Assembly (NCBI RefSeq): GCF_011077955.1
Contig: NZ_JAALBX010000007.1
Location: forward strand, 1-64,000
DNA: 64,000 nucleotides
Origin: Citrobacter freundii
GTDB lineage: Bacteria; Pseudomonadota; Gammaproteobacteria; Enterobacterales; Enterobacteriaceae
Direction: 5' to 3'
A program made the position numbers and the translations under genes. The notes under the pieces are model-generated. The model was not told the origin of the DNA, ran no database searches, and worked only from the letters and a program-made list of their open reading frames with translations. Below are positions 9,502-18,435 of the stretch, piece by piece (positions within the stretch are counted from its first letter, which is position 1; every line of letters starts with the position of its first letter).

Positions 9502-9637
9502 TGCGAGATAGTCACTCTGGTGGCCCTGAACGGGCCTGTCAGGTTTCCCGTGGCGTCATGCAGATACTTTCCAGCCAACACTGCGCCAGCAGCCCTGATA
9601 TCTTTCACTTCGCGTCTGCCGACAATAGCCCCAGTTA

Positions 9638-10543
9638 TCAGTCAAAGTAAGGCTTTAAAACCTCTGCGGTCCAGTGCATAAAGGCGCGTACTCGCTGCGA
9701 TAAATTTCGGCGATGCGCCACGACGAAAGCGGCGTTGAGCGGTTCCGGGCGCAGATCGGGAAGCACTTCAACCAGCCTGCCTTGCTCAATATGCGGTAAG
9801 AGTGCGGAATAGCCGCCCTGAATTAAGCCTAAACCCGCCAGTGCGGCATCATGATAAGCCGGTACGCTGTTTACCCTTATGGCGCCTGGTAGCATCAGCG
9901 ACTGGTAACCGTCATTTGTCGGGTATTCCCACCCATCAGGCTTTGAACCAAAATTACGCATGTAATGCACCATTCTGTGACCCTGGGTTATCAAGTCATC
10001 AATAGTCTGCGGTGTACCGACACGCGCCAGATAGCCGGGACTTGCCGCATTAATCATGCGTAATTTACCAAGGGGCCTGGCAATCAGCGTTTCATCAACG
10101 ATCGGCCCGAGCCGGATCACGCAGTCAAATCCTTCGAGGACTAAATCTACGCGGCGGTCAGTACTTGAAAGCTCAAGTTCAAGTTCTGGATTTGCCTCCA
10201 GTAAGCTGGGCAGCGCCGGGATCACCACGCTTTGTGCCAGCACAGCAGGCATATCAACCCGTAGCCGGCCCCGCATAACCATACCGCTATGGGAAAACAT
10301 GGACTTCAGTTCATCCGCTTCAGACAGCAAATCGCGGGCGCGGGCATAAAAAGCACGCCCGTCTTCCGTGAGTTGAACGTTTCGCGTTGTCCGGTGCAGC
10401 AACGTCGCACCTACCTCCTGTTCCAGTTGGCTAACCACCAGCGAGGCTCGTCCTTTCTGAATGCCCAGGCTCTCCGCCGCCCGCGTAAAGCTCTTCATTT
10501 CCGCAACGCGCGCAAAAATAATCAGTGCCTCAAGGTTTTTCAT
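9638..10543 (-). CDS. LysR-family transcriptional regulator
   Basis: 301 residues with an N-terminal winged helix-turn-helix (SFTRAAESLGIQKGRASLVVSQ, about 17-38) and a periplasmic-binding-protein-like effector domain. It resembles the subgroup that governs quinone- or aldehyde-responsive oxidoreductase genes. It is transcribed away from the flavodoxin-like gene, with a 113-base shared control region. It therefore probably controls the run of oxidoreductase genes at 10657-12711, sensing an unknown electrophile. The effector cannot be deduced. Confidence 0.85.
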   Translation of the reverse strand: MKNLEALIIFARVAEMKSFTRAAESLGIQKGRASLVVSQLEQEVGATLLHRTTRNVQLTEDGRAFYARARDLLSEADELKSMFSHSGMVMRGRLRVDMPAVLAQSVVIPALPSLLEANPELELELSSTDRRVDLVLEGFDCVIRLGPIVDETLIARPLGKLRMINAASPGYLARVGTPQTIDDLITQGHRMVHYMRNFGSKPDGWEYPTNDGYQSLMLPGAIRVNSVPAYHDAALAGLGLIQGGYSALLPHIEQGRLVEVLPDLRPEPLNAAFVVAHRRNLSQRVRAFMHWTAEVLKPYFD

Positions 10544-10656
10544 TGTTCACTCTCAGGGTAACAGTGCGTTATTTTTCAGGCCATTTATACCCATATTAAT
10601 ACTTAATAGACTGTATTTACACCGCGTATTGCGCGGGTTTGATAAAGGCACACACA

Positions 10657-11238
10657 ATGACGCATCCCCAGAAAACAATAAACGCCGTAGTTATCTACCA
10701 CTCTGGCTACGGACATACAGAACGCATGGCGGCCAGCGTGGCTGAAGGCGCGAATGCCATGCTCATCGCCATCGACCCCGAAGGTCATATCACCCAGGAC
10801 GACTGGGAGACGCTCAACAACGCAGATGTCATCCTCTTCGGTTCGCCAACCTATATGGGCGGGCCCAGTTGGCAGTTCAAAAAATTCGCCGATGCCTCGT
10901 CAAAACCGTGGTTTGAAGGCAAATGGGTTAACAAAATTTTTGGCGGATTTACCAACAGCGCAAGCATCAACGGCGACAAACTCAATACGCTGGCTTATTT
11001 CTTTTTGCTGGCCGGTCAGCACGGCGGTATCTGGGTCAATATGGACATCAAATCCTCGAATACCAAGGCCTCGTTGCGCGATGACCTGAACCGGATGGGC
11101 TCCAATATCGGTCCCATGGCGCAAACTCCCGCCGATGCTTCACCCGATGAGATGTCGCCAGGCGATCTCGAAACGGCACGGCGTTACGGCGCTCGCGTGG
11201 CAGCGATTGCCGCGCAATTTCATTTTGTGAGCGCGTAA
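10657..11238 (+). CDS. Flavodoxin-like NAD(P)H:quinone oxidoreductase (WrbA family)
   Basis: 194 residues with a flavodoxin fold. The FMN phosphate loop is IYHSGYGHTERMA near the N-terminus, and FGSPTYMGGPSWQFK and the later AGQHGG-type loop (LLAGQHGGIW) line the isoalloxazine site. Such enzymes reduce quinones by two electrons to avoid redox cycling. The ATG at 10657 is preferred over 10639 because AAAGG sits nine bases before it. It heads a run of plus-strand genes and lies divergent to the LysR gene. Confidence 0.85.
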   Translation: MTHPQKTINAVVIYHSGYGHTERMAASVAEGANAMLIAIDPEGHITQDDWETLNNADVILFGSPTYMGGPSWQFKKFADASSKPWFEGKWVNKIFGGFTNSASINGDKLNTLAYFFLLAGQHGGIWVNMDIKSSNTKASLRDDLNRMGSNIGPMAQTPADASPDEMSPGDLETARRYGARVAAIAAQFHFVSA

Positions 11239-11267
11239 ACAGTAGGCTCAGTAAAGAGGGTATTCCC

Positions 11268-12338
11268 GTGAAATATAATCAACTTGGCAGGACGGGCCTG
11301 TACGTTTCGCAATTATGCCTCGGCACAATGACCCTGGGAGGTAACGCGAATGCGGGTATGTGGGCCTCCATTGGCGTAGTACAGCAAGAAGAGGCGAATC
11401 AGCTTATCGCGACGGCTTTAGCGAGCGGCGTTAACGTTATTGATACTGCTGATATCTATTCCTACGGTCAGTCAGAGCGTATTACGGGCGTGGCGCTTAA
11501 AGAGCTGGGCGTGAAACGTAGCGACATCATACTCGCCACGAAAACGGGCGGCGTGATGGGGCAAGGCCCCAACGATAAAGGCGCATCTCGCGCCCATATT
11601 ATGGACTCCGTGCAAAGCAGCCTTGAACGCCTCCAGGTCGACCATATCGATCTGTTTCAGATACACGCGAGCGACCCCGTCACGCCGGTTGAAGAAACGC
11701 TGCGCGCGCTTGACGACCTCACGCGGCAGGGGCTGGTGCGTTACGTTGGTGTGTCGAACTGGTCTGCTGGCAAGTTGGGGAAATCCCTGGGCCTGAGCGA
11801 CGGGCTTCACTGCACACGGTTTGAGACGCTTCAGGCATATTATTCTGTCGCTGGCCGTGACGTTGAGCGGGAGCTGGTGCCGCTGGTCTGCGAAGAAAAA
11901 CTGGGGTTACTGGTCTGGTCGCCGCTGGCGGGGGGATTACTTAGCGGCAAATTTGGCCCCGGTGCCGGTGCGCAAAACGACGCCCGGCGCACGACATTCG
12001 ATTTCCCGCCCGTAAATCGGGATCTGGCCTGGAAATGCGTGAGTGAAATGCGCGCCATTGCGGATAAACATGCCGTGTCGGTAAGCCGAATCGCGCTCGC
12101 GTGGCTGCTTGCCAGACCTTATGTCACCAGCGTCATTATCGGCGCAAAGCGTCTCGACCAGCTCACCGACAATCTTGGCGCTATCGACGTCGCGCTCACA
12201 GCAGAAGAACTGGCACATCTTGATGCCATAAGCGCGCTGGCGCCTTACTATCCGGGATGGATGATCGCACGTGAGGATGCAGCACGTTTTCCAGACCCTT
12301 TCACTGCGCGCGCCCGGAAGACGATTTCAGGCGCCTGA
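11268..12338 (+). CDS. Aldo/keto reductase
   Basis: A 356-residue TIM-barrel NADPH oxidoreductase. The catalytic tetrad is visible: Asp and Tyr in DTADIYSYGQSE, Lys in LATKTG, and His in FQIHASDP. The NADPH-binding region near the C-terminus reads VIIGAKRLDQLTDNLGA. It is closest to the YajO/voltage-channel-beta-like group that reduces aldehydes and ketones. The gene starts 29 bases after the quinone reductase and is probably co-transcribed with it. The physiological substrate is unknown. Confidence 0.88.
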   Translation: MKYNQLGRTGLYVSQLCLGTMTLGGNANAGMWASIGVVQQEEANQLIATALASGVNVIDTADIYSYGQSERITGVALKELGVKRSDIILATKTGGVMGQGPNDKGASRAHIMDSVQSSLERLQVDHIDLFQIHASDPVTPVEETLRALDDLTRQGLVRYVGVSNWSAGKLGKSLGLSDGLHCTRFETLQAYYSVAGRDVERELVPLVCEEKLGLLVWSPLAGGLLSGKFGPGAGAQNDARRTTFDFPPVNRDLAWKCVSEMRAIADKHAVSVSRIALAWLLARPYVTSVIIGAKRLDQLTDNLGAIDVALTAEELAHLDAISALAPYYPGWMIAREDAARFPDPFTARARKTISGA

Positions 12339-12417
12339 CTTCCCATTCAGATGACGTTCCCACCTGCGCCAGTGCGTTCCGCTGGAGCAGAACACTGCTT
12401 AAAAAGGATAACGAGAA

Positions 12418-12711
12418 ATGAATAAAGGTTATTTAATTGCTCATGTCACGATTACCGACCCTGTTGCCTACGCCGACTACGCTAAGGCGGCCGGGGAGGC
12501 CATGCAGGATTTTAATCCGAAAATCGTCGCCTGGTCCGGCATGTATGAAAACCTTGAGGGCGAATCCCATGAGCGGCATGTCGTCTTAGAGTTCGACTCG
12601 TATGCGCAGGCGAAACGTTTTTATGAAAGCCCAGGCTATCAGAAAGCGAGATCAATTCGCGCAGGGGCTGCTATCGGTACCTTTGTTATCGTGGAAGGTG
12701 CCAGCCTGTAA
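12418..12711 (+). CDS. DUF1330 family protein
   Basis: 97 residues with the typical DUF1330 pattern: an early GYLIAHVTITDP strand, a central WSGMYENLEGESHERHVVLEF segment and FYESPGYQKARSIR near the end. This is a small ferredoxin-like alpha/beta fold, related to dimeric barrel proteins. No reaction is established for the family. It follows the aldo/keto reductase by about 80 bases with AAGGA before the ATG, so it is likely the last gene of the LysR-linked run; a hairpin follows directly. Confidence 0.85.
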   Translation: MNKGYLIAHVTITDPVAYADYAKAAGEAMQDFNPKIVAWSGMYENLEGESHERHVVLEFDSYAQAKRFYESPGYQKARSIRAGAAIGTFVIVEGASL

Positions 12712-12721
12712 TCACACAGGT

Positions 12722-12750
12722 CTTCATGTCCGCGTCGTGCGGACATGAAG
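12722..12750 (+). terminator. Perfect 12-bp hairpin after the DUF1330 gene
   Basis: CTTCATGTCCGC pairs fully with GCGGACATGAAG around a five-base loop. The T tract afterwards is weak, so termination is inferred from the stem and position. The stem contains the GCGGACAT core seen in the palindromes near the SIR2 gene. Confidence 0.5.
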
Positions 12751-12952
12751 GGGTTCCTGGCGTTTTTATCATCACACCCAGCGCGGCTTTTGGCGTCGAC
12801 ATCGCCATGTCAGGCCGCGCTTTGCGTTTATTGCTGCCTGAGGCAAAAAGGTTTATGCCAGATGCCTTTTGACGGTTTTCTAAAACCCTGGGCTGAAACG
12901 ACAGGGTTTTATGGTAGATCTTAAGAAACGACTGAGACAAAAGGATAAGGAA

Positions 12953-13429
12953 ATGAAAATCCGACTCGCGCTGCCTGAAGAGGCTGAACAATGCTGGCAC
13001 ATCAGAAATCTGTCTATCCGTCACGGCTGCACGGCCAGTTATAGCGACGCGGTGCTTGATGCCTGGACGCCAGACGCGATGCCGGAACATTACCGAGAAG
13101 TGATTACGCTAAATCCTTTCTTTGTGGTTGAGATGCCAGATAACCATCTTGTTGCCACCGGGTTTCTGGAGCTTGCAACGGCACGGGTGGAGGCGATATT
13201 TACCTTACCTGATAATGTCGGAAGAGGATTCGCAAGCCTTATCATTGAGGCGATTAAACAAGAAGCGCGCCAACGCGGTATCAAACAGTTAACCCTGTCT
13301 TCAACGCCCAATGCGCAAACCTTTTATGAAAAGCACGGCTTTACCTTTATCAGGGAGAGCACATCCCCATCAAGGCTTGCCCGGACAGATCTACGTTGCA
13401 TCAATATGGCTTTTGACATCGGCAAATAA
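12953..13429 (+). CDS. GNAT family N-acetyltransferase
   Basis: 158 residues with the GCN5 fold. The acetyl-CoA binding motif A is degenerate but present (ARVEAIFTLPDNVGRGFASLII, about 76-97), followed by motif B with STPNAQTFYEKHGFTFIRE. The ATG at 12953 has AAGGATAAGGA directly upstream, so the longer frame from 12911 is not used. The substrate may be a small amine or protein N-terminus; nothing in the neighbourhood tells. It is separated from the preceding gene by a hairpin. Confidence 0.85.
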   Translation: MKIRLALPEEAEQCWHIRNLSIRHGCTASYSDAVLDAWTPDAMPEHYREVITLNPFFVVEMPDNHLVATGFLELATARVEAIFTLPDNVGRGFASLIIEAIKQEARQRGIKQLTLSSTPNAQTFYEKHGFTFIRESTSPSRLARTDLRCINMAFDIGK

Positions 13430-13603
13430 GTCCGTTTTCCCGGCAGGTGAATGGTTGCGTCATCATAAGCTTTACAATGCGTGGCGGTTTAAATGGCAGA
13501 GTCAGCCATCGCGTCACGCTCAATAGCGAGGCGGCCATCAGGGCTGGATAGGGTGAGCGTCACCCCTTCCGGCGCGGTTTGCCCTTTTGCACCATGTAAA
13601 AAA

Positions 13604-13634
13604 AACCGCACACGGCCCTGCGCCGCATGCGGTT
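13604..13634 (-). terminator. Terminator of the minus-strand sugar operon
   Basis: Read on the minus strand, AACCGCATGCGGC pairs with GCCGTGTGCGGTT (two G-U pairs) around a five-base loop, followed by a run of T. It lies 17 bases after the stop codon of the last operon gene. Confidence 0.8.
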
Positions 13635-13650
13635 GCCCCGTTAACCTGAA

Positions 13651-15069
13651 TTAACGGTGCCAGTAACAGCTAATGCCGAGATACTTGGTAAATGCTTCCT
13701 GCAACACCGCGCCGGTCGCCGAATGGTTCATCGCCACATGGTGCTCGAAACCGTTATTGCAAATCCACGCCAGCAGATTTTCCAGATGCGGCACTTCAAT
13801 CACCGCGCGGCAACCGACCGTGTCCAGCGCGTCATCCACCGACTGGCCTTCGCCGACATAGGCTTTGATCTCGCCGGTGAAATCATCGGAAGACAGGCGG
13901 AAGTAGGTGAGCGGGCCGCTTTTCAGGCGACCATGCACCGCGCCGCAGGTGTTCTCTTTGCCAACCGTGGTGCCAATGATATCGGCAGTGCCCATCGCCG
14001 GGGACTCAAGGCTTGCGCTGGCAAAGTTGCCGCAGTGGAACAGCACACATTTGTTGCGATCGTCGCCAAAGTTATTGTTCCAGTCGGCAATGGAGGCCGG
14101 ATTGAGAGAACAGCTGGCAAGCGCGTACATCGACAGCGCCCCCATCACGTCCACTTCGCAGGCGCTTGGCATCAACTGACCAGACATCACGCTCATAATC
14201 GAACACACGTTAATGCCGAGGTTTTCCTGAAGCGACGTCCAGCACTGGATGGCGGTAGTATCAATATCGTTTGCCACGACCCATTCGCTTATCACCACAA
14301 ACAGTTTCGCCATGGTCAGCAGTTTATCCGCCGGGATGCCGCTGGCGTCGGCGTTATCCAGCAGAATGCCGCGTTTTTCCTGCACGCGAATATCATCATC
14401 GCTGATGTGTTTAATGCGCGTGAAAATCTCGGAGAGATCGAGGGTTTCCACCGCCACGCCCATTTTCTCAAGCAGTTTTTCGCTGTAGCGCACGGTATTA
14501 AAACTCGCCGGACGCGCGCCGATCGCGCCGATTCGCACGCCTTTCATGGAACTCACCACCCGGCAAATCTGGGTAAAGCGTTGCAGGTCGGCGGCGAACA
14601 CCTCGCTCGTCAGGGCGCATACGTGTTGTGTGGTCAGGGTAAACGGAATGCCGTACTGACGCAGGTTGTTGCAAAGCGAAATTTTGCCGCAGAAGCTGTC
14701 GCGGCGGGTGGCCAGACCCATTTTATCAAGATTATCTTCTTCGGCCTGAATCAGCACCGGTACGTTCAGCCCGGAGAGACGCAGGGCTTCCGCCACCGCT
14801 TTTTCATCGCCGAAGTTAGGTAGTAACACCACCACGCCGTGAATGGCATCGCGATGTTTTCGAAAAAGCTCGGCGCACACTTTGGCATCCTGACGGGTTT
14901 CCACGCCGCCGAGATGGGTGTCCCCGTCGTTGAGCATCACGGTATTAATGCCGAGGCGGGAAAACAGCGCTTCTGCCTGTTGACGGGCTTCAGCCACCAG
15001 AAAGCTGGGAAAGAATCCCCGGTTGCCGATAATTACGCCGAAGGTTAATTGATGTGGGATACGAGACAT
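13651..15069 (-). CDS. L-fucose isomerase-like sugar isomerase
   Basis: 472 residues of the fucose/arabinose isomerase-like superfamily (COG2407 type), matching the family length. Features include an N-terminal Rossmann-like half (VVVLLPNFGDEKAVAEAL), a central acidic cluster with CEVDVMGALSMYAL that in homologues supplies metal ligands, and HCGNFA / AVHGRLKSGPLTYFRLS in the C-terminal half. It is the last gene of the operon, after the FGGY kinase. In the D-apiose reading it would turn D-apiose into D-apulose. The isomerase class is well supported; the sugar is inferred from context. Confidence 0.8.
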   Translation of the reverse strand: MSRIPHQLTFGVIIGNRGFFPSFLVAEARQQAEALFSRLGINTVMLNDGDTHLGGVETRQDAKVCAELFRKHRDAIHGVVVLLPNFGDEKAVAEALRLSGLNVPVLIQAEEDNLDKMGLATRRDSFCGKISLCNNLRQYGIPFTLTTQHVCALTSEVFAADLQRFTQICRVVSSMKGVRIGAIGARPASFNTVRYSEKLLEKMGVAVETLDLSEIFTRIKHISDDDIRVQEKRGILLDNADASGIPADKLLTMAKLFVVISEWVVANDIDTTAIQCWTSLQENLGINVCSIMSVMSGQLMPSACEVDVMGALSMYALASCSLNPASIADWNNNFGDDRNKCVLFHCGNFASASLESPAMGTADIIGTTVGKENTCGAVHGRLKSGPLTYFRLSSDDFTGEIKAYVGEGQSVDDALDTVGCRAVIEVPHLENLLAWICNNGFEHHVAMNHSATGAVLQEAFTKYLGISCYWHR

Positions 15070-15090
15070 GGCATCACTCCAGTAAAAGGA

Positions 15091-16578
15091 TTAATTGGGC
15101 TGAAAGCGGCAGCGAGCCACGGCTTCAAGCCACTGTTTATAGTTTTGTTGCATCTGTTGTTGAGCCGCGCGCTGCGGTTCGATGCGCTCGCCCATGCCTG
15201 ATAAGGCCGCAGGCATATCATCGAGCCACCAGCCTAGGGCGCGACCGGCAAGCAGCGCGGCGCCTAACGCCGAGACTTCGGCGGCAGGCTGAATCATTAA
15301 CGGGCGTTGCAGCACATCGGCCTGCAACTGCATCAGCCAGCGGTTCTGGGTGGCGGTGCCGTCAACGCATAACGTGTTCAGCGTCTGCCCGCAGGCCTGT
15401 TCCATGGCGAAAAACACATCGGCGATTTGATACACCACCGACTCAAGTGCGGCGCGGGCCAGCACTGCCGGGGTGGCGGCGTCGGTTAATCCGCACAGCA
15501 TGCCGCGCGCCTGTAAATCCCACCAGGGCGCGCCAAGCCCGGAGAGCGCCGGGACGTAATACACCCCCTGATTGTCCGCAACTGACTGCGCAAGCGCGGT
15601 CAACTCCGTCGGGTTAGTCACCCCAATCATGCGCCCAAGCCAGGCCGCGCCGGAGCCGGTGTGGGTGATATTGCCTTCCAGCGCGAAGGTGCGTTCGCCA
15701 TCGTGCCAGGCAAGGGTGGTACTCAGGCGATTAGCCCGGAATACCGGTTCCGGCAGGGAAAGCATCAGCGATGAGCCGGTGCCGTAAGTGGCTTTCACCA
15801 CGTTGCCGCAGGCGCGGCGCTGAGCGTAGAGCGCTGCGTGGGAATCGCCAATTAAAGACAGGACAGGCGTGCCGACCGGCAGGCCGGGAATAAAGCCAAC
15901 CTGCACTTCACCGTGTAAACCACAGGAGGGCCTCACCTCGGCCAGCGCGGCGCGAGGTACGTTGAACAGCGCCAACAGTTGCGGGTCCCACTGGCCGTCA
16001 TAAATATTGAACAGTTGGGTACGGGCGGCATTGGCGTAATCGGTGGTGAACGCGCGTCCGGCGCTAAATTGCCAGTTAAGCCAGCTGTCCAGGGTGCCGA
16101 TGCACAGCTCGCCGCGCGCGGCACGCTCCACACCGTCCGGCAGGGCATCCAGCAGGGCGCTGATTTTCGCCGCCGGAAAAAGCGGGTCCACCGGCAGCCC
16201 GGTCAACTGTGTGATAAGCGCATGATGGCCTTCGGCCTGCAACTGCGCGCAGCGCGCTTCGGAGCGCCGGTCCTGCCAGCTCACCACGGGCGTTAAGGGT
16301 TTGCCGTCGACGCGTTGCCAGATGAGTACCGACTCGCGCTGATTACTGATAGCAATCCCGGCTACCGTAACCGGGCCTGCCTGCTGTAAACATCCGTTAA
16401 TCGCCTCAACCACCGCCTGCCAGATGGCCAGCGGGTCCTGCTCGGCGAGACCGGGAGCAGGGTGCGTCATCTCAACGCCGACGCCGGAGCGTCCGACGAT
16501 TTGCCCTTCGCGGTTGATCGCCACCGCTTTGGCATTGGTGGTGCCCTCATCAATCGCGAGAATTATTGGGCTCGACAT
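15091..16578 (-). CDS. FGGY-family carbohydrate kinase
   Basis: 495 residues with the sugar kinase/actin fold. The N-terminal phosphate loop is LAIDEGTTNAKAVAI, the substrate loop includes SWQDRRSE, and the ATP site has GTGSSLM and GSGAAWLGRM with ALGAALLAGRALGWW near the C-terminus. The protein sits between glycerol kinase and xylulokinase in appearance. Placed between the isomerase and the transketolase halves, it should phosphorylate the ketose made by the isomerase (possibly D-apulose). AAGGAG precedes the ATG, and the gene is two bases downstream of the transketolase C-half. Confidence 0.85.
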   Translation of the reverse strand: MSSPIILAIDEGTTNAKAVAINREGQIVGRSGVGVEMTHPAPGLAEQDPLAIWQAVVEAINGCLQQAGPVTVAGIAISNQRESVLIWQRVDGKPLTPVVSWQDRRSEARCAQLQAEGHHALITQLTGLPVDPLFPAAKISALLDALPDGVERAARGELCIGTLDSWLNWQFSAGRAFTTDYANAARTQLFNIYDGQWDPQLLALFNVPRAALAEVRPSCGLHGEVQVGFIPGLPVGTPVLSLIGDSHAALYAQRRACGNVVKATYGTGSSLMLSLPEPVFRANRLSTTLAWHDGERTFALEGNITHTGSGAAWLGRMIGVTNPTELTALAQSVADNQGVYYVPALSGLGAPWWDLQARGMLCGLTDAATPAVLARAALESVVYQIADVFFAMEQACGQTLNTLCVDGTATQNRWLMQLQADVLQRPLMIQPAAEVSALGAALLAGRALGWWLDDMPAALSGMGERIEPQRAAQQQMQQNYKQWLEAVARCRFQPN

Positions 16579-16580
16579 GG

Positions 16581-17525
16581 TTATGCTCCTTCACACAGCG
16601 CAGTGGCTTTGCGTACCACACCGGCAGCATCAATACCGTGATGGGCGCGCATATCCTTACGATCGGCGGCAATCGCATAACTGCCATCCGCAATGCCAAG
16701 ACGGGTCAGCGGGATGGCGCAACCGGCTTCCGCCAGCACTTCCGCCACCAGGCTGCCGACGCCGCCGTTGATGTTGTGCTCTTCAACCGTGATGACCCGA
16801 CGGGATTTTTTCAGCACGGCCAGCAGTTTTGCGGTATCGCACGGGCGAATCGACGGGACGTTGATTACCGCCGCGTCAATGCCCACATCGGCAAGCGCTG
16901 CGGCGGCGCTGACTATCTCATGCACGGTCGAGCCCATCGCCACCAGCGCCACATCAGCGCCCTCGCGCAGGACGTCGATAGCGCCAGGCGTAAAGCGATA
17001 GCTGTCGTCATGCAGTTCCGGCAGCGCTTTACCGTCGAGGCGGATATATACCGGGCCGACGTGATCGATGGCGTAATCGATAATCTGGCGGCATTCCACC
17101 GGGCAGGAGGGGGCATAAATTTCGATATTGCCGAAGCCGCGCAGGACGGCGATATCGTCAATACTGTGATGGGTGCTGGCAAGCGGGCCATAGCTGGCGC
17201 CCGCGTTCAGGCCGAACAGCTTAACGTTGCTGTTGTTGTAGCAGACATCCACTTTAATCTGCTCGTTGGCGCGGGAAATCAAAAACGGCGCGGCATTACA
17301 GGTGACGGCGATTTTGCCGCCCATCGACAGGCCAACCGCCGCGCCGACCAGGGTTTGCTCGGCGATACCGACGTTCACCAGACGGTCCGGGAACTGCTTA
17401 ATAAACGGCGAGATTTTGGCGGTGGAAGTGGAGTCTGCCACCACCGGTACCAGATCGACGCCGCGTGCTACCGCGTCGATAAAGGCATTGACCATCACCG
17501 TTGCCAGATGTTCGCTATTACTCAT
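16581..17525 (-). CDS. Transketolase, C-terminal subunit
   Basis: 314 residues equal to the pyrimidine-binding and C-terminal domains of transketolase. VGIAEQTLVGAAVGLSMGGK holds the Glu that activates thiamine diphosphate, and the C-terminal domain has RVITVEEHNINGGVGSLVAE. Its start overlaps the end of the N-terminal subunit by eight bases, so the two are translationally coupled and form one enzyme. Two-part transketolases are typical of dedicated catabolic operons rather than the pentose phosphate pathway. In the apiose route this enzyme moves a two-carbon unit from apulose 4-phosphate. Confidence 0.88.
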   Translation of the reverse strand: MSNSEHLATVMVNAFIDAVARGVDLVPVVADSTSTAKISPFIKQFPDRLVNVGIAEQTLVGAAVGLSMGGKIAVTCNAAPFLISRANEQIKVDVCYNNSNVKLFGLNAGASYGPLASTHHSIDDIAVLRGFGNIEIYAPSCPVECRQIIDYAIDHVGPVYIRLDGKALPELHDDSYRFTPGAIDVLREGADVALVAMGSTVHEIVSAAAALADVGIDAAVINVPSIRPCDTAKLLAVLKKSRRVITVEEHNINGGVGSLVAEVLAEAGCAIPLTRLGIADGSYAIAADRKDMRAHHGIDAAGVVRKATALCEGA

Positions 17526-18348
17526 CTTTCAGTTCCTCCAGAGCCAGTTCGATTTCTTCACCCTTCGGCACACGGTGGTGCCATTCCGCGCGTCCCTGAA
17601 TAAACGACACGCCGGCACCTTTGGTGGTGTTGGCGATAATCACATGTGGTTTACCGCCCGGTTTCAGCCCCTCAATCGTTGCGACCACGTCCTGCATGTC
17701 GTTGCCGTTACACTGGGTAACCTCCATGCCGAATGCGCGCCATTTCTCATCCAGCGGATCGGTGTTCAAAATATCTTTGGTCAGGCCCGCAAGCTGTAAG
17801 TTGTTTTTGTCATTAATGATGACCAGGTTATCGAGCTGGTAATGTGCCGCCACCAGCGCCGCTTCCCAGTTGCTGCCTTCTGCAAGCTCGCCATCGCCGG
17901 TGACCACAAACACCCGGCGCGGGTTATTACTGCGTTTGGCCGCAAGGGCAATGCCCACCGCCACCGGCAATCCGTGACCGAGCGCGCCGGTATTAAGTTC
18001 CACCCCCGGCGTTTTGTGTTTCACCGGGTGGCCTGGCAGGTGGGAATCGGCGTGCTGATAAGTCGACAGCCACTCAAGCGGGATAAAACCCGCTTCCGCC
18101 AGCACGCAGTAATAACCGCCCACCGCGTGGCCTTTGGACTGAATATAAATATCGCGCTGGTCGCTGTTGATTAATTGCGGCGAGCAGTTCATGACTCGGA
18201 AATAGAGAGCGGTGAGGATCTCAACCTGAGAGAGATCGGCTCCGGTATGCCCGCCTGCCGGACTGTTGGCATTAAGCGTAATAATGCGACGACGCACCGC
18301 GCGGGCTTTCTTTTCCAGATCCGCAACCGATAATGAAAACGGATTCAT
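17518..18348 (-). CDS. Transketolase, N-terminal subunit
   Basis: 276 residues forming the thiamine-diphosphate-binding domain: GHTGADLSQVEILTALYF near the N-terminus, TGALGHGLPVAVGIALAAK, and the cofactor motif GDGELAEGSNWEAA...VIINDKNN. The ATG at 18348 has AGAGG nine bases upstream, so the longer frame is not used. It is the first enzyme gene after the transporter genes, with an 87-base gap that contains an operator-like palindrome, so it may have its own promoter. It pairs with the C-terminal subunit. Confidence 0.88.
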   Translation of the reverse strand: MNPFSLSVADLEKKARAVRRRIITLNANSPAGGHTGADLSQVEILTALYFRVMNCSPQLINSDQRDIYIQSKGHAVGGYYCVLAEAGFIPLEWLSTYQHADSHLPGHPVKHKTPGVELNTGALGHGLPVAVGIALAAKRSNNPRRVFVVTGDGELAEGSNWEAALVAAHYQLDNLVIINDKNNLQLAGLTKDILNTDPLDEKWRAFGMEVTQCNGNDMQDVVATIEGLKPGGKPHVIIANTTKGAGVSFIQGRAEWHHRVPKGEEIELALEELKDE

Positions 18349-18378
18349 AGGTTTACCTCTTGCATTAAAAATCATATA

Positions 18379-18392
18379 TGAATATTTATTCG
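18379..18392. promoter_or_regulatory. Possible operator in front of the transketolase genes
   Basis: TGAATATTTATTCG is an inverted repeat with the same half-site (TGAATA/TATTCA) as the palindrome before the transporter genes at 22622-22637. It lies in the only sizeable gap of the operon. Binding by the SorC-type regulator is an inference from this match. Confidence 0.4.
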
Positions 18393-18435
18393 AAGCGGGC
18401 AAAAAAAATCGCCTTTCGAACGAATCTGTGACGCG

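Noticed and set aside
13489-13650. A 53-codon open stretch in frame after the stop codon of the isomerase-like gene
   Set aside because: It contains the operon terminator, the isomerase already has normal family length, and such a length can occur by chance in GC-rich DNA.
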